A stretch of 64,000 nt of DNA, from NCBI GenBank assembly GCA_016721085.1, contig JADKJI010000013.1:1-64000 (forward strand). Reading direction: 5' to 3'. Positions 39,637 through 48,194 of this stretch are shown here, piece after piece; the first letter of the stretch is position 1; the number at the start of each line of letters is the position of its first letter. The notes beneath the pieces are model-generated. The model worked only from the letters and a program-made list of their open reading frames with translations, made no database searches and was not told the origin of the DNA. The position numbers were made by a program, and so were the translations under genes. Source of the DNA: Chitinophagaceae bacterium (lineage in GTDB: Bacteria; Bacteroidota; Bacteroidia; Chitinophagales; Chitinophagaceae).

Positions 39637-41451
39637 CTAGAAGAAATTGACATATCCGAAATGGATTTTTGATTGACGTAAACTGAAATCAAGATCATTT
39701 CTTTTTCCGGCAGCAAAGGAGATATTGAAGATGCCTGCTTTTGTTTCAAGGGCCATTCCTAATCCTGCACCGATATAGCTGTTACTGGTACGCGAAGAAG
39801 AGGCGGTATTTTGCGCCCATCCGCCATCAAGAAAGGTAAAAAGGAAGGAATTTCTTCCAATAAGATACCTGTATTCAATGGTGGTGGTAGCATATCTTGA
39901 AGCATAGATACTTTCTTCATCAAAACCTCTTAGCAGGCGATACCCTCCTATCTGGAATAATTCATTCCTGAAAATATTCGGACTTTCATACCAACCCAGA
40001 TTGATTCCTGTCTTAACTGTAGATACTGTTGTGATAGGGAAATAATGGGCGGCATACGCTTTTAACCTGAACTGGAAAGAATTCAGCTGAAAAGTATCGT
40101 ATAATGTTCCGAAATCGAAATTGGGATCATTTTTATCAGTCAATTGTACAATCACACTGTTTTTCTTGATAGTTTTTGTACCTGCGAGTAAAGTAACCTG
40201 CCATTCATTTCCTTTTGTAGGATTATACCTGAAGTTGGTAGTATAGCCATCGTACTGAACACCAATACTGAGTGACCGAACATCTCCTTCTGCCGGTAAT
40301 TTCTTTTCCTGAATGACTCTATTTGTATCGACCAGTAAAAGATAAGACTGCCTGTTCTGGAAAAACACTGCCATCGACTGGTTTTTTGCAAGGGAAACTT
40401 GTGTTCCTAATTGCATTGTGATTGTCTGGAAGCTGGTATCTTTCTTCAACAGGTCGAAAGCCATATTGATACCGAAGGCAGACCCAAAAAGATAAGACTG
40501 GGAATAACTCAGGTTCAACCGGGGCGATTTCACTTGCAATTGTTGCCAGTTCAATCCAATGGATTCGCCATTACCTAATGCATTCTTCAAATCAATATTC
40601 GCTTCTCCTGTAAACTGCAATTTGGTCCTTGGATTCTCATAGATATTTGTTGCAGCCTGCGTAGCTGGCAAAAAGCCAACAAGTACATTTATCTGACTGC
40701 TTTTCTTTGGGACCAGATATAGGTTCAAAACAGAACCGTTCCCAATCGGGGTGAGATTCCAGGGTTGTTGTTCTTTTACAAAAGGAAGTTCATCGATCTT
40801 ACGACTTACCGATTGCAAAACATCTTTTCGATAGGTGCTTCCATTAAGAATTGTAAGATATCGTTGTAAATACCTGTTTGATATAGAGGCAGTGCCTTTA
40901 TTAGTAATACTATCGATTTTGTATTCGGGACCCTTTTCAATTCGCAATCTTGCTTCCAGTGCATTCTCTTTCCAGAGAATACTGTCAAGTTCCACTTTTG
41001 CGAATGGATAACCTGTGTTCTCAAGATATTCAAGAAGGTTTTCCTGTAATTGCTGAAGCTGTGAAAGATTAAGCGGTTTGCCTTCGAATTGTTTGGGATT
41101 CCAGTTTACAGCATCCAGCAACCTGGGCTCTATTGAATCGGTATGTAAATAAGTAAAAGTGAATTTTTCCCCTGCGTATAGATACAGGATCGTATTTAGA
41201 CTATCAACAATTAAACTATCGATAGACGCTCCGCTATATCCTTTAGCCTGAAGCAAACCAGGTAGTTTGTTTATATAAGTGGAGCGTTGCGTGGAAGTCT
41301 TAAAGCTGGATTGCAGTTTCAGGGTTTGAATGAAAGCAGAATCTTTGTCGACCGACTTAACAGTAAGAGACAACTGTGCTTGCAAGCCAATAACAGGTAT
41401 CAGCAACCAGCCACAAACCCACAAGAAACTATATACTGCTACCTTTGCCAT
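39637..41451 (-). CDS. Omp85-family outer-membrane protein (BamA/TamA-like)
   Basis: This 604-residue protein has a signal peptide (VCGWLLIPVIGLQAQ), then two or more POTRA-like domains (LLEYLENTGYPFAKVELDSI, GPEYKIDSITNKGTASISNRYLQRYL), then a 16-strand Omp85 barrel. Within the barrel, FQIGGYRLLRGFDEESIYAS holds the conserved RGF-type motif of the lid-lock loop. YVNFF at the end gives a terminal Phe. It is shorter than BamA, and is closer to the TamA/ShlB-like outer-membrane translocators of this phylum. The frame is intact. Its role in protein or lipid export is inferred from the fold. It is divergent from hemW. Confidence 0.88.
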   Translation of the reverse strand: MAKVAVYSFLWVCGWLLIPVIGLQAQLSLTVKSVDKDSAFIQTLKLQSSFKTSTQRSTYINKLPGLLQAKGYSGASIDSLIVDSLNTILYLYAGEKFTFTYLHTDSIEPRLLDAVNWNPKQFEGKPLNLSQLQQLQENLLEYLENTGYPFAKVELDSILWKENALEARLRIEKGPEYKIDSITNKGTASISNRYLQRYLTILNGSTYRKDVLQSVSRKIDELPFVKEQQPWNLTPIGNGSVLNLYLVPKKSSQINVLVGFLPATQAATNIYENPRTKLQFTGEANIDLKNALGNGESIGLNWQQLQVKSPRLNLSYSQSYLFGSAFGINMAFDLLKKDTSFQTITMQLGTQVSLAKNQSMAVFFQNRQSYLLLVDTNRVIQEKKLPAEGDVRSLSIGVQYDGYTTNFRYNPTKGNEWQVTLLAGTKTIKKNSVIVQLTDKNDPNFDFGTLYDTFQLNSFQFRLKAYAAHYFPITTVSTVKTGINLGWYESPNIFRNELFQIGGYRLLRGFDEESIYASRYATTTIEYRYLIGRNSFLFTFLDGGWAQNTASSSRTSNSYIGAGLGMALETKAGIFNISFAAGKRNDLDFSLRQSKIHFGYVNFF

Positions 41452-41501
41452 ATCAGCGAATCAAAATTGCATTGTAATATCCATAAAATTGGTCATATCT
41501 A

Positions 41502-42632
41502 ATGGCGGGCATTTATATTCATATCCCATTTTGCAGGAAAGCCTGTCATTACTGTAATTTTCATTTCTCCACTTCCCGCAAAGGGGAAAACGATTTTTCG
41601 GTGGCTTTATTGAATGAAATAGAGCTTCAGGCAAATTACCTCGAAAAACAGCCTGTTGAAACGATCTATTTCGGAGGAGGCACACCATCGATGATGAGCA
41701 GTAGCTTTCTTAAAGAGGTTCTGAAAAAAATTGCCCATAATTATTCGGTAAGCAAAACAGCTGAAATTACTTTGGAAGCAAATCCAGACGATATTACAGA
41801 CGAACATTTGCAACAATGGAAATCGATCGGCATCAACAGGCTAAGTATAGGTATTCAGTCTTTTTTTGAAGAAGATCTGCAATGGATGAACAGGGCTCAT
41901 AATAGCAAGCAGGCATTGAAAGCACTTGAATCGGCCAGACAATTGTTCGACAATATTACTGTTGATCTTATTTATGGTACACCCGGGCTTACCGATGAAA
42001 TGTGGAAGCAGAATGTAGATACGGTTTTAGGATTACAAATTCCTCACCTTTCCTGTTATGCGCTAACTGTAGAGCCAAAGACGGCCTTGCATCATATGGT
42101 AGTGAAAAAAGAAAAATCTGCCGTGAATTCAGAAGATCAGGCAAGGCAATTCCTCTTATTGATGGATTGGATGGAAAAGGCAGGATTCGATCATTATGAG
42201 ATCTCCAATTTTGCTTTACCAGGAATGAGAAGCAGGCATAATAGCGCTTATTGGTCGGGAGCTTACTATCTTGGTTTGGGACCTTCAGCGCATTCCTTCA
42301 ATGGAAAAAGCAGGCAATGGAATATTGCCAACAATGCCTTGTATTCTCAAAGCCTTTTAAAGAATGAGTTATTATTCGAGATAGAGACCCTCACCCCTGT
42401 TCAGCAGTTAAATGAATATATAATGACTGCTCTCAGGACAATGGAAGGTATTTCAATGGCAACCGTAGAGAAACGATTTGGTGAGGCTGCGGCAATTGAA
42501 TTGAAGAAAGGATTTATTCCTTTTGAAAAGGAGAAAAAGCTTTTATCATCAGCCGATAGATATTTTCTAAGTAAGGAAGGCAGACTATTAGCTGATGGCA
42601 TTGCTGCCAGCCTGTTTTTTGATGAGCCTTAA
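41502..42632 (+). CDS. hemW: Radical SAM haem chaperone HemW (coproporphyrinogen oxidase-like)
   Basis: This 376-residue radical SAM protein has the motif CRKACHYCNFH (CxxxCxxC) near residue 10, the family's ETIYFGGGTPS, EITLEANPDDIT, GINRLSIGIQSF and VDLIYGTPGLT. It continues into HYEISNFALPGMRSRHNSAYW and a HemN-like C-terminal domain. HemW relatives insert haem into respiratory enzymes and lack true coproporphyrinogen dehydrogenase activity. HemN has one more conserved Cys (CxxxCxxCxC), which is Phe/His here, supporting HemW. The frame is intact. It overlaps no neighbour. Confidence 0.94.
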   Translation: MAGIYIHIPFCRKACHYCNFHFSTSRKGENDFSVALLNEIELQANYLEKQPVETIYFGGGTPSMMSSSFLKEVLKKIAHNYSVSKTAEITLEANPDDITDEHLQQWKSIGINRLSIGIQSFFEEDLQWMNRAHNSKQALKALESARQLFDNITVDLIYGTPGLTDEMWKQNVDTVLGLQIPHLSCYALTVEPKTALHHMVVKKEKSAVNSEDQARQFLLLMDWMEKAGFDHYEISNFALPGMRSRHNSAYWSGAYYLGLGPSAHSFNGKSRQWNIANNALYSQSLLKNELLFEIETLTPVQQLNEYIMTALRTMEGISMATVEKRFGEAAAIELKKGFIPFEKEKKLLSSADRYFLSKEGRLLADGIAASLFFDEP

Positions 42633-42636
42633 ATTT

Positions 42637-42753
42637 TTAAGAAGAGTGTTTTGTGCCTCGGTGGCGGAGATATTTCACCAGCTCTCCTATTGAAAGGATG
42701 GCAATCATCACAAGGATAACATAAGGGCCATATGATTGGAAAGAAAGTGGCAT
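42637..42753 (-). CDS. 38-residue single-pass membrane peptide
   Basis: The sequence begins MPLSFQSYGPYVILVMIAIL and continues SIGELVKYLRHRG, ending HSS. One hydrophobic helix (about residues 10-26) precedes a basic tail. It fills the gap between hemW (convergent, stop five bases away) and gpsA, whose stop lies 19 bases from this ATG and which runs in the same direction upstream. This is the layout of a genuine co-transcribed small membrane protein. No known family was recognised. Coding reality is inference from position, ATG and composition. Confidence 0.45.
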   Translation of the reverse strand: MPLSFQSYGPYVILVMIAILSIGELVKYLRHRGTKHSS

Positions 42754-42771
42754 GGTTTAAAGTTCTATATA

Positions 42772-43808
42772 TTAGACGAGAATTCCTTCAATATGTTTGA
42801 ACCCAGCTGAAGGTTTAACATTTTCCCAAAGAATTTTATAGATAGTTTCTGCTACAGGCATCTGAAAACCAATGGAATTATTGACCTGGAAGATACATTT
42901 GCTGGCATTATAGCCTTCTGCTACCATGTTCATTTCCAATTGGGCGGTTTTAACAGAATAGCCCTTACCGATCATATTCCCGAATGTCCTGTTTCGGCTA
43001 TAGAGTGAATAGCAGGTTACAAGGAGGTCTCCCAGATACACCGAAGCGGCATAATTGGGGCTTTTTTTGTGACTTACCGGGTCGGCTTCTTCATGAACTC
43101 CTACATCCATATGCTGAACGCCTACTTTTCTAAGGAAACCAGCCATTTCATCGGCACAGTTAGCGATCAGCACACTCGGAAGTTATCTCCATATTCCAAT
43201 CCATGGGCAATACCTGCGCCAAGGGCGTAGATATTTTTAAGAACGGCGGCATATTGCACTCCGTATACATCGTTATTTGTAACTGTATTGAGGTAGCCGG
43301 TGGAGAAATGGGAGGCTATATTGGATGTACGATCAGCATCTAATCCAGAGAAAGTAAGGTAAGAGAGTTTTTCTGCAGCAACTTCCTCAGCATGACAGGG
43401 GCCCATAACGGTAAAATAGTCGGAAAGGGGCAGGTTAAACTGTTTTTTGAGGTAGTCGTTCAGCAGAAGATTGTCTTGCGGAAGAATACCTTTTATAGCC
43501 GACAAAACCTGCTTTCCTTCAAAAGCGTTAGGGCTGAGAGGCTGAAGGGTATCGATGGCATAGGCTGAGGGGACGGCTATAAGTAGGGCGTCTGATTTCC
43601 TGACTACTTCGGCAACATCGGTGTGCAGGTGGAGCAGGGATGTGTTGAAGTATACTGAGCTGAGGTAGTTGGGGTTATGATGTCTTTTCTCGAGGTGAGA
43701 AACTATGGATTCGTTACGAACGCACCAGTGGATAGGATGGTGGTTATCGGTCAATAATTTAACCAATGCTGTTGCCCAACTGCCGCTGCCGATAATACCC
43801 CATTGCAT
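42772..43808 (-). CDS. gpsA: Glycerol-3-phosphate dehydrogenase [NAD(P)+], frameshifted
   Basis: This supplies glycerol 3-phosphate for phospholipid synthesis from dihydroxyacetone phosphate. The N-terminal Rossmann domain has GIIGSGSWATALVKLL, IAVPSAYAI, then IKGI and YFTVMGPCHAEEVA. The catalytic Lys lies in YAAVLKNIYALGAG. The C-terminal half has SVYLGDLLVTCYSLYSRNRTFG, standard for GpsA. The frame breaks at about 43178, where one missing base joins EYGDNF to SVLIANCADEM. Corrected length is about 345 residues. As the enzyme is normally essential, the break is probably a sequence error. Confidence 0.93.
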
Positions 43809-43844
43809 ATCAAAAACTTTGGGTCAAAAGTAAGTAATAATGGC

Positions 43845-43930
43845 GGATGTCATCCTACCCCCCGGATGCCATCCTGGGTATAGGATGCCATCCACCCCCC
43901 AGGATGACATCCGGGGGGTAGGATGGCATC
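43845..43930. repeat. Large inverted repeat of GGATGxCATCC words
   Basis: Arm 43845-43874 (GGATGTCATCCTACCCCCCG and on) pairs with arm 43902-43930. The pairing is near perfect over about 28 bases, with a 27-base spacer that itself carries two GGATGCCATCC words. Every word is a palindrome variant GATG(T/C/A)CATC. A CCCCAACAGTACTGTGGGG palindrome follows at about 43934-43953, matching one at 56073-56092. Confidence 0.85.
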
Positions 43931-43962
43931 TCGCCCCAACAGTACTGTGGGGGGTAAAAAAC

Positions 43963-43990
43963 AAAGCCGGAACAAGTTGTTCCGGCTTTT
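43963..43990 (-). terminator. Intrinsic terminator after the membrane fusion protein gene
   Basis: A perfect palindrome, AAAGCCGGAACAA against TTGTTCCGGCTTT, lies 19 bases downstream of the adaptor gene on the minus strand and is followed there by TTTTTTAC. Confidence 0.85.
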
Positions 43991-44008
43991 ATATATTTCA
44001 ATCTGTGA

Positions 44009-45382
44009 TTACTCCTTCTTCTTAACCTCAAACAGCTTATCCTTTGGAACCACTTTCACCAACATACCATCTTTCAACGTTTTGCTGATTACATTATATG
44101 GAGCTGCTACCACTTCATCACCTTCTTTCACGCCTTCTGTAACCTCGATGTAACTGATGTCCTGAATGTCTGTTTTCACCTTTACTTTCTTCACTTTACC
44201 ATCTTTTTGCAATACAAATACTACTTCATCCAAATCGGCAGCTAATGAAGTCTTGCCACTTTCCTGCAATCCTTCCTCTTCTTTTTTGTCTTTCTTGTCA
44301 CTTGCCACATTATCACTATTCTTTTCACGAGTAGTTACAGCATTGATAGGTACAGAAAGTACATTCGCTTTTGTCTTGGTTTGAATATCTGCACTAGCAT
44401 TCATACCCGGACGGAAAGGGAAATTCTTTTTAGCACCAGGAACAAGAAGATCTTTATAAGATTCAGGAAGCAATCTGATATGTACTTTAAAATTGGTCAC
44501 ATCATTTGATGTAGATACTGCTTGCGCTGCTGAAGTACTACTGCTGGCAATTTTTGTAACAATACCTTTGAACTTACGGTTATTATATGCGTCCACTTCC
44601 ACCAGGGCAGAATCACCCAATTTTACTTTCGGGATATCGTTTTCGCCAACATCCACCCTCACTTCAATAATACCCATATCTGCGATACGCATCATTTCGG
44701 TACCAGCCATCATGGAGTTACCAACTACGCGCTCACCTTTCTTAACATTAAGCAAAGAAACAACACCATCCATTGGCGCCAATACAGTTGTACGACTAAG
44801 GTCTTTGTTGGCTCGTTGCAAACTTGCAGCGGCACTTTGCACACCAGCTTGTCCGCTGCGGATACCCTGCAATGCTGCATTATAATTTGCTTTAGCAACT
44901 TGTAATGCATTATCAGCCTGCTCGAATTCAGCTTTAGAAATAACTTTTTCGGCTAACAATTGCTTTTGGCGATCGTAAGTACGTTGTGCCAGTTCAAGAG
45001 CAGACTTCAGACTTGCCAACTGGGCTTTACTGTTTTCTACTGAAGCCTGTTGCTGATCAACAATCGCATTCGCCTGATCTCTTTGAGTAGTGTAGATATC
45101 TGCATAAATCCTGGCAAGTATGGTTCCCTTCTTCACGCTATCTCCTTCTTCAACTTGAAGAGTTATGATTTCACCAGAAATATCCGGACTTACCTTCACT
45201 TCCAGCTCAGGATATATTTTTCCGCTTGCATTTACGGTTTCAATAATCGTTCTTGAAACTGCCTTTTCAGTGGCTACTTTCATACCCTCATCTTTACCGA
45301 TAACACCTGCTGCTTTAAGACCCAGCAAGCCTCCGATTACTACAACGAGGATGACCAGTATCCAGATTACTTTTTTGCTCAT
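44009..45382 (-). CDS. Efflux membrane fusion protein (HlyD/MacA-like adaptor)
   Basis: This periplasmic adaptor links an inner-membrane pump to TolC. It has a membrane anchor (residues 4-27, VIWILVILVVVIGGLLGLKAAG), a biotinyl-lipoyl-like half (VSPDISGEIITLQVEEGDSV), a long coiled coil of about 100 residues (QANAIVDQQQASVENSKAQLASL on), the second lipoyl half (TVLAPMDGVVSLLNVKKGE), a beta-barrel domain and a late charged insertion (NVASDKKDKKEEEGLQ). 457 residues. It lies 39 bases downstream of the TolC gene. No RND or ABC pump gene follows; a repeat and gpsA do instead, so the permease is encoded elsewhere. The lipoyl and coil style is nearer MacA than AcrA (inference). Confidence 0.9.
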   Translation of the reverse strand: MSKKVIWILVILVVVIGGLLGLKAAGVIGKDEGMKVATEKAVSRTIIETVNASGKIYPELEVKVSPDISGEIITLQVEEGDSVKKGTILARIYADIYTTQRDQANAIVDQQQASVENSKAQLASLKSALELAQRTYDRQKQLLAEKVISKAEFEQADNALQVAKANYNAALQGIRSGQAGVQSAAASLQRANKDLSRTTVLAPMDGVVSLLNVKKGERVVGNSMMAGTEMMRIADMGIIEVRVDVGENDIPKVKLGDSALVEVDAYNNRKFKGIVTKIASSSTSAAQAVSTSNDVTNFKVHIRLLPESYKDLLVPGAKKNFPFRPGMNASADIQTKTKANVLSVPINAVTTREKNSDNVASDKKDKKEEEGLQESGKTSLAADLDEVVFVLQKDGKVKKVKVKTDIQDISYIEVTEGVKEGDEVVAAPYNVISKTLKDGMLVKVVPKDKLFEVKKKE

Positions 45383-45421
45383 ATAACTGTTATTATTCTT
45401 TTTAGGAGATGCTTTTTTCGA

Positions 45422-46861
45422 TTATAATTTTATTCCCTGTCCTTTGTAGAATTCCAGCAATTTCAAACGGAACACATAATCTACCTGGGCTTGTGCCTTT
45501 TGCACTTTAGCGCGGGTCAGGTTATTTTGGTTAGTAAGGAAATCGATAGTAGACAATAATCCGAGCTGGTATCTTTTCTCAGCAAAATTATATGCTTTCT
45601 CAGCAGTTTCTACACCTTTCAGGCTCGCATTATATTGTTGAATAGAAGAAACAGCGTCTGTGTATGATTTATAGATATCATTCTTTAATGTAAGGTCGGC
45701 CTGTTGTTTTACCAGTTCCAGACTCTTTACATTAAGAATACTTCTCTTCCATCCTATTTTTGCTGAACCGCCATTGAAAATGGGAACGTTCAATCCAATA
45801 CCGATATTCTGACGGAAGTTATCTTTTAACTGCGTTCCAAAAGCGGTATGGGTTGTATTGACGATGGTATTGAATTCAGGCGACATAACATTATAGTTAT
45901 TCCCTGCAATAGTAACAATGGAACCATTGTCTTTAAAGTTACCTGTTGGGGTAACAGAAACAACTGGTACTTTATTATTAGCATAGTTACTGGCCAGGTT
46001 TCCAAACATAGTAATTGAAGGATACATCTGGGCCTTACTAACTTCAACAAACTTGCTGGCTGCTTTTATTCTAAGATCGTTCAGTTTTTGCTGAGGCAGG
46101 TTAGCCATCGCCAATGCATAAACGACTTCTGGTTGCAGCTCGGCCAATGATTCTACTGGAATCTTATCAAGAGGCGGCATATCAACGGCAAATGACTGTG
46201 AAGCATCCAGTGTTAGCAATGCTTTCAGACTTAAAATGTTTTGCAAAACTGAGTTTTGGGCGCTAATGAGAGATGAACTGTCACGCGCCAGCTGGGCTTC
46301 AATTTCAGCCAGATTCAATTCTGGTAAAGCACCAGCTTCAACCCTTTTACTCGTATTATCGAGGTTCTGTAAGGTTTGCTGAACAGCAACATTGGCTATA
46401 TTGGCTTGTTCCTGAGATACAAGAACCAGCAGATAAGCAGTTGCTACATTCAGGGAAATATCGTTTCTGAGCTTTTCAATATTAGTACGCGCAGCATCAG
46501 CATCCAATTGGTTGGCGGCTATCTGGTTCTTTATACTGAACCAGTTGAAAACCGTAACACCTGACTGGATATTGAATCCGGAAGAAAACAGCTGTTGCTG
46601 GGTGAACTGGTTAGTGGTAGGGTTGATAGAACGACCTGAGTTGATACCGGCATTAGACGAAAAATTGGCCGTTGGGTACTGGCTCAACTGACTTTGCTTA
46701 AGGGTCAAATCGGCCCTGCGGGCATCTATATCTGCCTGTTTTACAGAGATATTATTGGCCAATGCGTATTCTACACAGCGGCGCAGATCCCATTTTTCCT
46801 GGGCGGTAGCTGTCTGTAAAATGCAGCTACTGATCAATAATAAGCTAACAATAAATTTCAT
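45422..46861 (-). CDS. TolC-family outer-membrane channel protein
   Basis: This trimeric outer-membrane and periplasmic exit duct has 479 residues. The signal peptide is MKFIVSLLLISSCILQTATAQ. Two homologous halves follow, each with RRCVEYALANNISVKQADID-type and AEKRYQLGLLSTIDFLTNQNN-type helical motifs of the TolC repeat. It is the first gene of a two-gene unit with the adaptor. The frame is intact. Confidence 0.93.
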   Translation of the reverse strand: MKFIVSLLLISSCILQTATAQEKWDLRRCVEYALANNISVKQADIDARRADLTLKQSQLSQYPTANFSSNAGINSGRSINPTTNQFTQQQLFSSGFNIQSGVTVFNWFSIKNQIAANQLDADAARTNIEKLRNDISLNVATAYLLVLVSQEQANIANVAVQQTLQNLDNTSKRVEAGALPELNLAEIEAQLARDSSSLISAQNSVLQNILSLKALLTLDASQSFAVDMPPLDKIPVESLAELQPEVVYALAMANLPQQKLNDLRIKAASKFVEVSKAQMYPSITMFGNLASNYANNKVPVVSVTPTGNFKDNGSIVTIAGNNYNVMSPEFNTIVNTTHTAFGTQLKDNFRQNIGIGLNVPIFNGGSAKIGWKRSILNVKSLELVKQQADLTLKNDIYKSYTDAVSSIQQYNASLKGVETAEKAYNFAEKRYQLGLLSTIDFLTNQNNLTRAKVQKAQAQVDYVFRLKLLEFYKGQGIKL

Positions 46862-46993
46862 AAATCAAATGTACTTGTAATGAAAGGGGCGTATATCGCA
46901 ATTATGATAAACGGTCACAAAAATGTCATGAGTAACAAAAATACTCCTGCCAGGCTTTATAGCCTATGATTTCAGATACTAATGTTGTTAAAT

Positions 46994-48163
46994 TCAGCTT
47001 TCCAGGGCCTGGCTCAGGTCGGATATCAGGTATTCCGGGTCTTCCAATCCAACGTAAAGCCGAATCATCTTGTGCTCGCGGTTTCCTGGATCGAATTGAT
47101 GAGGATACAATGAGGCACATTTTGGAATCGCCAGGCTCTCATGTCCGCCCCAGCTAACTGCCATTAATATATGACGCAGCTTTTCACAGAATGTTACGAT
47201 TTCATCCCTTGTTTCCGCCTTCATTACGATGGTAATGAGTCCGCAAGCCCCCAGCATCTGTTTTTTTGCCAATTCATATTGGGCGAAACTGGGATCCAGA
47301 GGAAATATGACTTCTTCAATTCTTGGATGCGACTTTAGGAATGTGAGCACTTTTTGCGTACTTGCCGAAATCCTTTCGAAACGGGCCGGAAGTGTCCGCA
47401 ATCCACGAAGCAATAACCAAGCATTGAATGGTTGGATACCTGACCCAATATTAAGGTATTCACTATCGAATATCTTCTTTATCATAGAATTTGAGCCAGA
47501 TAATACGCCTCCCAAAGTATCACTATGTCCACTGATATATTTAGTGGCTGTTTGCATAGCGAGATCAATACCGAGTTCAATAGGCCGTTGATATAACGGA
47601 GAGCAGTAACTATTATCTATAAGTGTAATTATGTTTTTTGATTTCGCCCATTGTGCCACTGCACTAATATCCTGTAAAAGGAAATCCCAGCTATTTGGAG
47701 ATTCCAGATAAAAGAAAGTGGTATTCGGTTGCGTAGCCTGTTTCCAATTTTCAATCTTTGTTCCATCAACATAAGTTGTTGTAACACCGAACCTTGGCAA
47801 GATAACATCGAACATACGCTGTGCCCAGGTATAAGGTTTTACAACAGAAACAATATGGTCGCCAGCTTTCACATTCGCCATAACGCCAGCGAAAATGGCA
47901 GCAGCCCCGTTATTAAACACAAGACAATCTTCTGCACCATCAAGAGCAGCTAATTTCTTCCGGAGTATATCGACCGTTGGATTCAATCCCCTGCTATAGA
48001 GATAGCCACCCATCTCATCTTCAAAGGCAGTTCTCAATTCATCAACAGTCTTAAAAGCAAAATTGCTGGTTTGAATGATTGGAGGAGCTATTGCATTGAA
48101 ATATAATTCGCGGTCTTCTCCCAGTTCATTGATGATTTGGGAAATTGATAATGATTGGTCCAT
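46994..48163 (-). CDS. PLP-dependent trans-sulfuration enzyme (cystathionine gamma-synthase / beta-lyase family)
   Basis: This 389-residue enzyme belongs to the Cys/Met metabolism PLP family. The PLP lysine lies in MQTATKYISGHSDTLGG. NNGAAAIFAGVMANVKAGDHIV holds the substrate-contacting region, and LIDNSYCSPLYQRPIELG supplies the Asp that binds the pyridine nitrogen. The exact reaction (synthase, lyase or O-acetylhomoserine sulfhydrylase) cannot be fixed by eye. The N-terminus YLYSRGLNPTVDILRKKLAALDGAED is typical. It lies 31 bases downstream of the amino-acid permease gene in the same direction, suggesting a sulfur amino-acid uptake and conversion unit. Frame intact. Confidence 0.9.
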   Translation of the reverse strand: MDQSLSISQIINELGEDRELYFNAIAPPIIQTSNFAFKTVDELRTAFEDEMGGYLYSRGLNPTVDILRKKLAALDGAEDCLVFNNGAAAIFAGVMANVKAGDHIVSVVKPYTWAQRMFDVILPRFGVTTTYVDGTKIENWKQATQPNTTFFYLESPNSWDFLLQDISAVAQWAKSKNIITLIDNSYCSPLYQRPIELGIDLAMQTATKYISGHSDTLGGVLSGSNSMIKKIFDSEYLNIGSGIQPFNAWLLLRGLRTLPARFERISASTQKVLTFLKSHPRIEEVIFPLDPSFAQYELAKKQMLGACGLITIVMKAETRDEIVTFCEKLRHILMAVSWGGHESLAIPKCASLYPHQFDPGNREHKMIRLYVGLEDPEYLISDLSQALES

Positions 48164-48194
48164 AAAATACAGTTACAGTAAAAACTAGGTTTGA

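Noticed and set aside
41440..41447. TACCTTTG as a promoter element for hemW
   Set aside because: It coincides with the first codons of the divergent outer-membrane gene, where the sequence is fixed by coding, and has no -33 partner.
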